A stretch of 64,000 nt of DNA from Streptomyces sp. NBC_01750 (GTDB lineage: Bacteria > Actinomycetota > Actinomycetes > Streptomycetales > Streptomycetaceae), in the NCBI RefSeq assembly GCF_035918095.1, contig NZ_CP109137.1, positions 1,302,001 through 1,366,000 of the forward strand, read 5' to 3'. Position 1 is the stretch's first letter, and the number at the start of each line of letters is the position of its first letter. Shown here piece after piece: positions 48,638 to 56,581 of this stretch. The notes beneath the pieces were generated by a model, which searched no databases, had not been told where the DNA came from, and saw only the letters and a program-made list of their open reading frames with translations. The position numbers were made by a program, and so were the translations under genes.

Positions 48638-49183
48638 TCAGGTGGTGCTTCGCCAGCCCGCCCGCCGGGCCGCGCGCAGCGCCCTGGCCCGGCGCCAGCC
48701 CCTGAGGCGGTCCGTGTAGACCATCCCCTCCAGGTGGTCGTACTCGTGCTGCAGGCACCGCGCGAAGAACCCGGTGCCCTCGACCCGTACCGGCGTCCCA
48801 TCCGCCGTCACACCCTCCACCACCACGTGGTCGAAACGCTCCGTACCGGCTTCGAGGCCCGGCAGCGACAGACAGCCCTCCGCGCCGCGCACCGTGACAC
48901 CGTCCGCCTCCACCAGACGCGGGTTGACGATGTGTCCGAGGTGGCGGACGTCCTCGTCGTCGGGGCAGTCGTAGATGAACACCCGCAGCGGTATCCCGAC
49001 CTGGTTCGCGGCGAGGCCCACTCCCTGGGCCGCGTACATCGTCGCGAACATGTCCTCGATGAGCCTCGACAGCGCGGGAGAGAAGTCGGTGACAGTCTCG
49101 CAGGGGGCGTGCAGCAGCGGATCTCCGAGCAGGCTCATGGCCCTCACGAGTCCGGAACTGCCGGGGATCGGCCGGTTTCGCAT
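48638..49183 (-). CDS. def: Peptide deformylase
   Basis: 181 aa from ATG 49183. All three metalloprotease motifs are intact: GVGLAANQVG (motif 1), EGCLSLPG (motif 2, Cys ligand) and QHEYDHLEG (motif 3, two His ligands and catalytic Glu). It removes the formyl group from nascent proteins. A short Arg-rich tail (RRARALRAARRAGW) follows the domain. Actinobacteria often have several def genes, so it may not be the only copy. Divergent from murT. Confidence 0.93.
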   Translation of the reverse strand: MRNRPIPGSSGLVRAMSLLGDPLLHAPCETVTDFSPALSRLIEDMFATMYAAQGVGLAANQVGIPLRVFIYDCPDDEDVRHLGHIVNPRLVEADGVTVRGAEGCLSLPGLEAGTERFDHVVVEGVTADGTPVRVEGTGFFARCLQHEYDHLEGMVYTDRLRGWRRARALRAARRAGWRSTT

Positions 49184-49298
49184 GGCCGTAAGCGTACGTT
49201 CCGCCTGGACCTCCACGTTTTCCGACGGTGCCGAGGTGCGGGCGGCAGACAGGACATCGATAGGCTGAGCCCGACCGATGCAAGGAGGATCAAGGACG

Positions 49299-50537
49299 AT
49301 GTCAGGCAACTCGGAGCCCCTGACGCCGCGCGCCAAGCTGGCCGTGACGGCAGGCAAGGCCGCAGCGGCGGTATCGCGCGCCGCCGGACGCGGCAGCGGA
49401 TCGGTGATCGGCGGCCGGGTCGCGCTCAAGCTCGACCCCGATCTGCTGGGGCGGCTGGCGCAGCACCTGGACGTCGTCCTCGTGTCGGCGACCAACGGCA
49501 AGACCACCACGACCCGGCTGATCGCCGAGGCGCTGCGGGCCAGCGGCCCGGTCGTCTCCAACGCGCTCGGCGCCAATATGCCCGCGGGCATCACCTCCGC
49601 ACTGGCCGGCGGCTCGGACGCCAAATTCGGTGTGATCGAGGTCGACGAGAAGTACCTCGCGGGCGTCGCCCGCGATGTGACGCCCAAGGCGATCGCGCTG
49701 CTCAACCTCTCGCGCGACCAGCTGGACCGCGCCGCCGAGACCCGCATGCTCGCCGAGAAGTGGCGCGAGGGCCTGTCCGGTACGAAGGCCATGGTCATCG
49801 CCAATGCCGACGACCCGCTGATCGTGTGGGCCGCGTCCTCCTCCCCCAACGTGGTGTGGGTGGCCGCCGGGCAGGAGTGGAAGGACGACGCCTGGTCCTG
49901 CCCGTCCTGCGGCGGTGTGATGCAGCGCCCCGGCGACGACTGGTTCTGCGGCGAGTGCGGCTTCCGCCGCCCCGCGCCGAGCTGGGTGCTCAGCGGCGAC
50001 CACGTCCTGGACCCGCACGGCTCCGCCTGGCCGATCCACCTCCAGCTGCCCGGCCGCGCCAACAAGGCGAACGCCGCCACTTCCGCCGCGGTCGCCGCCT
50101 GCTTCGGCGTGCCTCCGCAGGTCGCGCTGGAGCGCATGTACTCCGTGCAGGCCGTCGCCGGCCGCTACGACGTCGTCAACTTCCTGGGCCGCGATCTGCG
50201 ACTGCTGCTCGCGAAGAACCCGGCCGGCTGGCTGGAGACGTTCTCGCTGATCGACCCGCCTCCGACCCCGGTCATCCTCTCCGTGAACGCCCGCGGCGCC
50301 GACGGCACGGACACCTCCTGGCTCTGGGACGTCGACTACACCCGGCTCGCCGGGCATCCGATCTTCGTCATCGGCGACCGCAAGCTGGACCTCGCCGTGC
50401 GTCTGGAGGTGGCGGGCCTGGACTTCCGGGTGTGCGAGTCCGTCGACGAGGCGGTTCAGCTCGCCCCGCCCGGGCGGATCGAGGCGATCGCCAACTACAC
50501 CGCCTTCCAGGACCTGCGCCGCCGCGTCGGCAACTGA
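49299..50537 (+). CDS. murT: Lipid II isoglutaminyl synthase, MurT subunit
   Basis: 412 aa, ATG 49299 behind AAGGAGG. The Mur-ligase centre has SATNGKTTTTRLIAE (ATP P-loop) and ALLNLSRDQLDR. A zinc ribbon inserted in the middle (CPSCGG ... CGECGF, residues ~200-225) and the C-terminal DUF1727 part (WLWDVDYTRLAGHPIFVIGDRKLDLAVRL) are specific to MurT. With GatD, encoded 29 bp downstream, it amidates the D-glutamate of lipid II in peptidoglycan synthesis. Confidence 0.94.
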   Translation: MSGNSEPLTPRAKLAVTAGKAAAAVSRAAGRGSGSVIGGRVALKLDPDLLGRLAQHLDVVLVSATNGKTTTTRLIAEALRASGPVVSNALGANMPAGITSALAGGSDAKFGVIEVDEKYLAGVARDVTPKAIALLNLSRDQLDRAAETRMLAEKWREGLSGTKAMVIANADDPLIVWAASSSPNVVWVAAGQEWKDDAWSCPSCGGVMQRPGDDWFCGECGFRRPAPSWVLSGDHVLDPHGSAWPIHLQLPGRANKANAATSAAVAACFGVPPQVALERMYSVQAVAGRYDVVNFLGRDLRLLLAKNPAGWLETFSLIDPPPTPVILSVNARGADGTDTSWLWDVDYTRLAGHPIFVIGDRKLDLAVRLEVAGLDFRVCESVDEAVQLAPPGRIEAIANYTAFQDLRRRVGN

Positions 50538-50566
50538 CCCGCGGACCCCGAAAAGGACTTACGAGC

Positions 50567-51295
50567 ATGAGCGACAACAGCCTGCGTCTGGTCTGGGTCT
50601 ACCCGGACCTGCTGAGCACCTACGGCGACCAGGGCAACGCCCTCGTCGTGGAGCGCCGCGCCCGCCAGCGCCGCCTGGACGTGATGCGTATCGACGTACG
50701 CAGCGACCAGCCGATCCCGACGTCCGGAGACATCTATCTCATCGGCGGCGGCGAGGACCGGCCGCAGCGGCTCGCCGCCGAGCGGCTGCGCCGCGACGGC
50801 GGACTCAGCCGGGCCGCCGCCAACGGCGCGATCATCTTCTCGGTCTGCGCCGGCTATCAGATCCTCGGCCATGAGTTCATCAACGACCTCGGCGAGCGCG
50901 AGCCGGGGCTCGGCCTGATCGACGTGGTCTCCACCCGCGGCGACGGCGAGCGGTGCGTCGGCGACGTACTGGCGGACATCGACCCGCGACTGGGCCTGCC
51001 GCAGCTGACCGGCTTCGAGAACCACCAGGGCATCACCCACCTCGGCCCCTCGGCCCGGCCGTTCGCCCGGGTCCAGCTCGGCCGGGGCAACGGCACCGGC
51101 GACGGCACCGAGGGCGCGTACAACGACACCGTCTTCGGCACCTATATGCACGGCCCGGTCATGGCCCGCAATCCGCAGATCGCGGACCTGCTGCTGAAGC
51201 TGGCCCTCGATGTGAACGCGCTGCCGCCCACCGACGAGCGGTGGTACGAGGCGCTGCGCGCCGAGCGCATCGCGTCCGCGACGCAGCCCGCCTGA
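50567..51295 (+). CDS. gatD: Lipid II isoglutaminyl synthase, GatD glutamine amidotransferase subunit
   Basis: 242 aa from ATG 50567. A class-I-like glutaminase: nucleophile in IFSVCAGYQILG (Cys ~94), and the catalytic His in FGTYMHGPVMARNPQ. The N-terminus LRLVWVYPDLLSTYGDQGNALVVERRARQR is the CobB/CobQ-like GatD signature. It supplies ammonia to MurT for amidating lipid II D-glutamate. Gene order murT-gatD is the conserved arrangement. Confidence 0.94.
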   Translation: MSDNSLRLVWVYPDLLSTYGDQGNALVVERRARQRRLDVMRIDVRSDQPIPTSGDIYLIGGGEDRPQRLAAERLRRDGGLSRAAANGAIIFSVCAGYQILGHEFINDLGEREPGLGLIDVVSTRGDGERCVGDVLADIDPRLGLPQLTGFENHQGITHLGPSARPFARVQLGRGNGTGDGTEGAYNDTVFGTYMHGPVMARNPQIADLLLKLALDVNALPPTDERWYEALRAERIASATQPA

Positions 51296-51444
51296 CACCC
51301 GCCCGACACCCGCCGGACGGCAACCTGCCGTCCATCAGTCGGACGCCCGGTTCGGCCCCGCCACCTTGCGCCGGTAGGGTGGCGGGGATCCTGCCGGACG
51401 ACGTGGTCCGGGAACCGGCCCACGTTGCAAAGGTATTTCGGGCT

Positions 51445-52470
51445 ATGCGCATTGGTGTGCTCACCTCCGGTGGCGACTGCCCCGGTCTGAACGCCGTCAT
51501 CCGTTCCGTCGTACACCGAGCCGTCGTCGATCACGGCGACGAGGTCATCGGCTTCCACGACGGCTGGAAGGGCCTTCTGGAGTGCGACTACCGCAAGCTC
51601 GACCTTGACGCGGTGGGCGGCATCCTGGCCCGCGGCGGCACGATCCTCGGTTCTTCCCGGGTCCAGCCCGCGCATCTGCGCGACGGCGTGGAGCGGGCCA
51701 AGGGACATGTCGCCGAGCTCGGCCTCGACGCGATCATCCCGATTGGCGGCGAAGGCACTCTCAAGGCCGCCAACCTTCTCTCCGAGAGCGGGCTGCCGAT
51801 CGTCGGCGTGCCGAAGACCATCGACAACGACATCGCCTCGACCGACGTCACGTTCGGGTTCGACACCGCCGTCGGTGTGGCGACCGAGGCACTGGACCGG
51901 CTGAAGACCACCGCCGAGTCTCACCAGCGGGTGCTGATCGTCGAGGTCATGGGCCGGCACACCGGCTGGATCGCGCTGCACTCCGGTATGGCGGCGGGCG
52001 CGCACGCCATCGTCGTCCCGGAGCGGCCCTTCGACATCGGCGAGCTGACCGAGCGGGTGGGCGAGCGTTTCTCGGCCGGCAAGAAGTTCGCGATCGTCGT
52101 GGTCGCGGAGGGCGCCAAGCCGCGCGAGGGCTCGATGGAGTTCAACGAGGGCGGCAAGGACATCTACGGGCACGAGCGCTTCGCGGGCGTGGCCCAGCAG
52201 CTCTCCGTCGAGCTGGAGCAGCGGCTCGGCAAGGAGGCCCGCGCGGTGATCCTCGGGCATGTGCAGCGCGGCGGCACCCCGACCGCGTACGACCGTGTGC
52301 TCGCGACCCGCTTCGGCTGGCACGCCGTGGAGGCGGCGCACCGCGGTGAGTTCGGCATGATGACCGCGCTGCGCGGCACGGACATCACCATGGTGCCGCT
52401 GGCGCAGGCCGTGGAGACGCTGAAGACCGTCCCGTCCGAGCGGTACGCCGAGGCCGAGTGCGTGCTCTGA
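51445..52470 (+). CDS. pfkA: 6-phosphofructokinase
   Basis: 341 aa. Motifs: GVLTSGGDCPGLNAVIRSVV, IPIGGEGTLKAANLL, VPKTIDNDI, GFDTAVGVATEALDRL, VEVMGRHTGWIAL and VILGHVQRGGTPTAYDR. The GGEG glycine is the one associated with ATP use, while Lys in PKTIDND is typical of the PPi-type or mixed group-III enzymes found in actinomycetes, so phosphate donor choice should be tested rather than assumed. Phosphorylates fructose-6-phosphate in glycolysis. A strong terminator follows the stop. Confidence 0.93.
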   Translation: MRIGVLTSGGDCPGLNAVIRSVVHRAVVDHGDEVIGFHDGWKGLLECDYRKLDLDAVGGILARGGTILGSSRVQPAHLRDGVERAKGHVAELGLDAIIPIGGEGTLKAANLLSESGLPIVGVPKTIDNDIASTDVTFGFDTAVGVATEALDRLKTTAESHQRVLIVEVMGRHTGWIALHSGMAAGAHAIVVPERPFDIGELTERVGERFSAGKKFAIVVVAEGAKPREGSMEFNEGGKDIYGHERFAGVAQQLSVELEQRLGKEARAVILGHVQRGGTPTAYDRVLATRFGWHAVEAAHRGEFGMMTALRGTDITMVPLAQAVETLKTVPSERYAEAECVL

Positions 52471-52489
52471 TTTTGGTACATGTGTGAAT

Positions 52490-52527
52490 GAACTGCCCCC
52501 GGTCGCAGCCGCGGCCGGGGGCAGTTC
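52490..52527 (+). terminator. Terminator of pfkA
   Basis: GAACTGCCCCCGG (52490-52502) and CCGGGGGCAGTTC (52515-52527) form a perfect 13-bp stem with a 12-nt loop, 19 bp after the stop. Confidence 0.85.
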
Positions 52528-52599
52528 TACCCTGGTGCGGACAACCGGTACGAAACAGATCCGGTCGGCATCAAGGAACGTTCCGGCGGGAGTGCGCAG

Positions 52600-53550
52600 A
52601 TGGATCACAGCGGGCACGGCATGACGATGGATCTGCCGCCGTTCACGCTGGGGCGAGGGCTCGAGTACTCACCGGATCCGTTCTTCCTGGCCGGCTGTCT
52701 GCTGGGGCTGGCTCTTTACGGCTGGGGCGTGCTGCGGCTGCGCGCGCGCGGCGACAGGTGGCCGGTCAGCCGCACCGTCTTCTTCACCCTCGGCGTACTG
52801 AGCGTGGCGCTGGTGATGTGCACCAGGCTCAATGACTACGGCATGGTCATGTTCAGCGTGCACATGATGCAGCACATGGTGATCAGCATGCTCTCGCCGA
52901 TCGTGCTACTGCTCGGCGCGCCGGTGACGCTGGCGCTGCGCGCGCTGCCGGTCGCGGGCCGGGGCCGCAAAGGGCCGCGCGAGCTGCTGCTGGCCCTGCT
53001 GCACAGCCGTTACCTGCGCGTCGTCACGCACCCCGCCTTCACCATCCCGCTCTTCATCGCGAGCCTGTACGCGCTCTATTTCACCCCTCTCTTCGACTTC
53101 CTCATGGGGTCCAGGACGGGACACGCGTCGATGATGGTGCACTTCCTCGCCGTGGGCCTGGTCTTCTTCTGGCCGATCATGGGCGTGGACCCGGGGCCGC
53201 ACCGGCCCGGCTATGTGATGCGCATGCTGGAGCTCTTCGCCGGCATGCCGTTCCACGCCTTCTTCGGTATCGCGCTGATGATGGCGACCGAGCCGATGAT
53301 CAAGGCGTACGAGAATCCCCCGGCCTCGCTCGGTATCGACGCGCTCACCGACCAGAACGCGGCGGGCGGCATCGCCTGGGCGTTCAGCGAGATCCCCTCG
53401 GTACTGGTGCTGATCGCGCTGGTCTTCCAGTGGTACCGCTCCGAGCAGCGGCAGGCCAGGCGGTCGGACCGTGCCGCGGACCGCAACGGGGACAAGGAGC
53501 TCGAGGCGTACAACGCATATCTCGCCTCGCTCCAGGCGCGCGGGCAGTAG
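52600..53550 (+). CDS. ctaG: Cytochrome c oxidase assembly (CtaG/caa3-type) membrane protein
   Basis: 316 aa. His/Met-rich N-terminus (MDHSGHGMTMDLPP) that could bind copper, then seven hydrophobic helices. The family motif HMMQHMVISMLSPIVLLLGAPVTLALRAL lies near residue 90, HPAFTIPLFIASLYALYFTPLFDFLM near 150 and HFLAVGLVFFWPIMGVDPGPHR near 190. It belongs to the caa3_CtaG family implicated in copper delivery to cytochrome oxidase, or copper handling generally. The C-terminus is a charged cytoplasmic tail. Confidence 0.88.
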   Translation: MDHSGHGMTMDLPPFTLGRGLEYSPDPFFLAGCLLGLALYGWGVLRLRARGDRWPVSRTVFFTLGVLSVALVMCTRLNDYGMVMFSVHMMQHMVISMLSPIVLLLGAPVTLALRALPVAGRGRKGPRELLLALLHSRYLRVVTHPAFTIPLFIASLYALYFTPLFDFLMGSRTGHASMMVHFLAVGLVFFWPIMGVDPGPHRPGYVMRMLELFAGMPFHAFFGIALMMATEPMIKAYENPPASLGIDALTDQNAAGGIAWAFSEIPSVLVLIALVFQWYRSEQRQARRSDRAADRNGDKELEAYNAYLASLQARGQ

Positions 53551-53613
53551 CGCGGAGCCCTCCTCCCGGGTGACGATGATTCCGACGGCCGTGGCCGTCG
53601 GAGGAGGGCGCGC

Positions 53614-53772
53614 ATGTCCGGATCCACGAAGGCGATGGGAGTGCTCACCGTCGGGACCCTGGTGGTCGTGACGGCCTACACGGCAGCACTCGGAAGCAAT
53701 GGCTGGCTCTGGTTCGGCTGGGTTGTGCTCGGTCTGGTGACGATCGGGGTGGTCGCGTCGCGCACCGGCTGA
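53614..53772 (+). CDS. 52-aa two-helix membrane protein
   Basis: A perfect ribosome site (GGAGGAGG) precedes ATG 53614. The product has two hydrophobic segments, VLTVGTLVVVTAYTAALG and WLWFGWVVLGLVTIGVVAS, separated by SNG. No family recognised. It lies 63 bp after ctaG on the same strand, so it may be a small accessory subunit or partner of that membrane protein (inference). Confidence 0.75.
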   Translation: MSGSTKAMGVLTVGTLVVVTAYTAALGSNGWLWFGWVVLGLVTIGVVASRTG

Positions 53773-53782
53773 CGAGTGGGCC

Positions 53783-54190
53783 TCAGAAGCGGAAGACGAC
53801 TCCGGTCGCCACGTCGAGCGCGCACGCGTTCGGATAGGTCCTGTGCCAGGCAATGGGGAGGCCGCGCCAGGTGCCGGTGGCACTGACCGTGACCGGGTCG
53901 AATCTTCTGTCGCACGGTCGCGGATCGCCGGGCAGCGCGTCCAGGTCTCCGTCGGCCGCGGAGAGTGCCGTGCAGGCGGCACCGGCGTGCGGGTGCGGTC
54001 CGTCGGTCTGCGCCGGGCACTGCAGCACGACCCCGCGGATCCAGGTGTTCTCGGAACCCGACACGGTCAGGAGCAGGCCCTGGGCGGGCATGGGCACCTC
54101 GTCGGCGGTATGCGCGGGCGAGGCCGCTGCGGGGGCAGCGGCCGAGAGGGCGATGATGGCGGCTGCGGCGAACGTGGCAGTGCGGTGCAT
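53783..54190 (-). CDS. Subtilisin inhibitor-like protease inhibitor (SSI family), Arg at P1
   Basis: 135 aa with a signal peptide (ATFAAAAIIALSAAAPAAAS). The mature ~110 residues match Streptomyces subtilisin inhibitor: LLLTVSGSENTWIRGVVLQCP, HPHAGAACTALSAADGDLDAL, RPCDRRFDPVTVSATGTWRGLPIAWHRTYPNACALDV, with four Cys for the two disulfides. Aligning CDRRFDP with the classical reactive loop CPMVYDP puts Arg at P1 in place of Met, which predicts trypsin-like protease inhibition. Such inhibitors are secreted and often control the producer's own proteases. Confidence 0.92.
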   Translation of the reverse strand: MHRTATFAAAAIIALSAAAPAAASPAHTADEVPMPAQGLLLTVSGSENTWIRGVVLQCPAQTDGPHPHAGAACTALSAADGDLDALPGDPRPCDRRFDPVTVSATGTWRGLPIAWHRTYPNACALDVATGVVFRF

Positions 54191-54582
54191 CGAGTACTCC
54201 AGGGGCTCGGGCCCGACGCGCGGTCGGGTCGGGCACAGGGCCAGAGCACCTTTCTATGCCGGCGCAGGCAAGTGGCCGCGCCGCCGGGGTAGCGCGTACG
54301 GGCGCGGCGATTCGCCCGCCCGACAGATATGACGTGCCGTCACCAGGCCTGACCCGCCACGGAGCCCGGGTCCGCCCCGGTACGGGCACCAGCCCAAGGG
54401 CACCGGAAGATCTGACATAGCATCAGGAACTTCGGAGTTGAGCCCTCATTGAGTCAGTATCTGTCCGGTCCCAGACGCTTACACTCGGTGACGGCTGCAC
54501 CTAGACTGACCCTCCCCCGGCATACCTGATGACCTGGCACAACGCAGCCCTGGAGCCGGTTCCGCGGAGTGAGGAGCGCCCC
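54191..54582. other. Divergent intergenic region between SSI and acyltransferase genes
   Basis: It should hold the SSI promoter on the minus strand and the acyltransferase promoter on the plus strand. No gene was seen; the short frames here are shadows. Confidence 0.6.
54479..54507 (+). promoter_or_regulatory. Candidate vegetative promoter of the acyltransferase gene
   Basis: TTACAC (54479-54484), 17 bp, TAGACT (54502-54507): close to the HrdB-type consensus TTGACN-N17-TAGRRT, 75 bp upstream of the TTG start. Confidence 0.4.
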
Positions 54583-55290
54583 TTGTTCTATTACGTGCTC
54601 AAATACGTCATTCTGGGGCCGCTGTTGCGGTTGCTGTTCCGGCCCAGGATCGAGGGACTCGAGCACATCCCCGCGGAGGGCGCGGCGATCGTCGCGGGCA
54701 ACCATCTCTCGTTCTCGGACCACTTCCTGATGCCGGCCATCATCAAGCGGCGCATCACCTTCCTCGCGAAGGCCGAGTACTTCACGGGCCCGGGCCTGAA
54801 GGGCCGGCTGACCGCCGCGTTCTTCCGCAGCGCAGGGCAGATCCCGGTGGACCGCACCGGCAAGGAGGCCGGCAAGGCGGCCATCCGCGAGGGGCTGGGA
54901 GTTCTGAGCAAGGGCGAGCTGCTGGGGATCTACCCCGAGGGCACCCGCTCGCACGACGGCCGTCTCTACAAGGGCAAGGTCGGTGTCGCGGTGATGGCGC
55001 TCAAGGCGCAGGTGCCGGTGGTGCCGTGCGCGATGGTGGGGACGTTCGAGATCCAGCCGCCCGGACAGGTCATGCCGAAGATCAAACGGGTCACCGTCCG
55101 CTTCGGCGAGCCGATGGACTTCTCGCGGTACGCGGGCATGGAGGACGAGAAAGCGGCCATCCGCGCCGTGACCGACGAGATCATGTACGCGATCCTCGAG
55201 CTGTCCGGCCAGGAGTACGTGGACCGCTACGCCGCCGACGTGAAGGCGGAACTGGAGCAGCCGAAGAAGTTCCCGCGGCGAAGAGGCTGA
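54583..55290 (+). CDS. 1-acyl-sn-glycerol-3-phosphate acyltransferase (PlsC-like)
   Basis: 235 aa from TTG 54583 behind GAGGAGCG; the frame extends to 54529, but the protein conventionally starts at the hydrophobic FYYVLKYVILGPLLRLLFRP. The acyltransferase motifs are GNHLSFSDHF (H-x4-D, residues ~40-46), GQIPVDR (motif II), YPEGTRSHDG (motif III) and VVPCAMVGT (motif IV). It should esterify lysophosphatidic acid at the membrane in phospholipid synthesis. Confidence 0.9.
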   Translation: MFYYVLKYVILGPLLRLLFRPRIEGLEHIPAEGAAIVAGNHLSFSDHFLMPAIIKRRITFLAKAEYFTGPGLKGRLTAAFFRSAGQIPVDRTGKEAGKAAIREGLGVLSKGELLGIYPEGTRSHDGRLYKGKVGVAVMALKAQVPVVPCAMVGTFEIQPPGQVMPKIKRVTVRFGEPMDFSRYAGMEDEKAAIRAVTDEIMYAILELSGQEYVDRYAADVKAELEQPKKFPRRRG

Positions 55291-55354
55291 GAGCGAATCT
55301 GCGCTCGGCGAATCGGCCTGGCCCGGCGTCCACCGCGCACCTAGCGTGCCTTCC

Positions 55355-56392
55355 ATGACCAGAGGAAGCGTGTTCGTGCTCGGTGCGACAGGACAGGTGG
55401 GACGGGCCGCGGTGACCGCGCTCGCCGCGGACGGCTGGGAGGTACGGGCGGCCTCGCGCGGCGGCGGCCGGGACGAGCGGTGGCCCGATGACGTACAGGT
55501 GGTCCGGGTCGACCGGGCCGACGACGCGGCTCTGGCCGCCGCGCTCGGCGACGGCTGCGACGTGCTGGTGGACATGGTCGCCTACGGACAGGGCCACGCA
55601 CGGCAGTTGCGGGCGCTCTCCGACCGGATCGGCTCGGCGGTCGTGATCTCCAGCGGCGCGGTGTACGAGGACGACCGGGGCCGCAACTTCGACACCCAGG
55701 ACACGCCCGACGGCTTTCCGCGCTATCCGGTGCCGATTCCGGAGTCGCAGCGGGTCGTGACGCCCTCAGAGGCGACGTACAGCACCCGCAAGGTGGCACT
55801 GGAGCGGGAACTGCTGGCGGCGGGCGACGAGTTGCCGGTGACCCTGCTGCGCGCGGGCGCCATCCACGGAGTGCACTGCCGTGGTCCGCGCGAACTGTTC
55901 TTCGTGAAGCGAGCGCTGGACCGGCGGCCGGTGCGCGTCCTCGCGTACAACGGGCAGTCCCGCTTCCACCCCGTCCATGTCGGCAATCTGGCCGAGTTGA
56001 TCCGGCTGGCGGCGGCAATGCCCGGCGCAAGAGTGCTCAACGCCGGTGATCCGGACGTGCCGAGCGTCGCGGAGATCAGCGCGGGAGTGGACGCGGCGCT
56101 CGGCGTGAGAAGCGAGACCGTCCTCATCGACGGACCGGCGCCGGTGGGCACGGTCGGTCTCACTCCGTGGGGAGTGGACCATCCGATCGTGTACGACATG
56201 ACGGCGGCGGAGCGGGAGTTGGGGTACCGAGCCGTCACCGGCTACGCCGAATCGCTGCCGACGACCGTCGAGTGGCTCGCCCGGCAGCTCGACGGCCGCG
56301 ACTGGCGCGAGATCTTCAGCGGACTCGTGAAGTACGAGGACGACTGGTTCGACTACGCGGCGGAGGACTCCTGGCTGAAGCAAGCGCGGTGA
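55355..56392 (+). CDS. NAD-dependent epimerase/dehydratase family protein (atypical SDR)
   Basis: 345 aa from ATG 55355. Glycine motif VFVLGATGQVGRAAV at the N-terminus. The catalytic Ser is in VVISSGAVYED, but the Tyr-x3-Lys position reads TYSTRKVAL, a Y-S-T-R-K spacing. Distal parts FHPVHVGNLAELIRLA and VLNAGDPDVPSVAEI are typical of extended SDR proteins acting on nucleotide sugars or used as reductases. Not part of the glycan operon; substrate unknown. Confidence 0.82.
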   Translation: MTRGSVFVLGATGQVGRAAVTALAADGWEVRAASRGGGRDERWPDDVQVVRVDRADDAALAAALGDGCDVLVDMVAYGQGHARQLRALSDRIGSAVVISSGAVYEDDRGRNFDTQDTPDGFPRYPVPIPESQRVVTPSEATYSTRKVALERELLAAGDELPVTLLRAGAIHGVHCRGPRELFFVKRALDRRPVRVLAYNGQSRFHPVHVGNLAELIRLAAAMPGARVLNAGDPDVPSVAEISAGVDAALGVRSETVLIDGPAPVGTVGLTPWGVDHPIVYDMTAAERELGYRAVTGYAESLPTTVEWLARQLDGRDWREIFSGLVKYEDDWFDYAAEDSWLKQAR

Positions 56393-56537
56393 GCGACCGG
56401 AGACATTTGCCGAGTTGATCGCCCCGCTGGACCGGCGGGGCACGGCCGGACCGTGCGCCGGCGCTGCGTTGCGTACGGTCGGCCGCACGGCGGTCGCGGA
56501 ACGGCGGCCGGCGCCGGCTGAGGTCCGCAAGCGAAAA

Positions 56538-56567
56538 GGAGGGGCGGCCGTGACCGGCCGCCCCTCC
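56538..56567. terminator. Bidirectional terminator between convergent genes
   Basis: GGAGGGGCGGCCG (56538-56550) and CGGCCGCCCCTCC (56555-56567): a perfect 13-bp stem with a 4-nt loop, 15 bp from the stop of the S33 peptidase gene. Confidence 0.85.
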
Positions 56568-56581
56568 CGTAACACTGCGCC

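Noticed and set aside
49184..50137. Upstream extension of the deformylase gene
   Set aside because: Antisense to murT; the deformylase domain begins right after ATG 49183.
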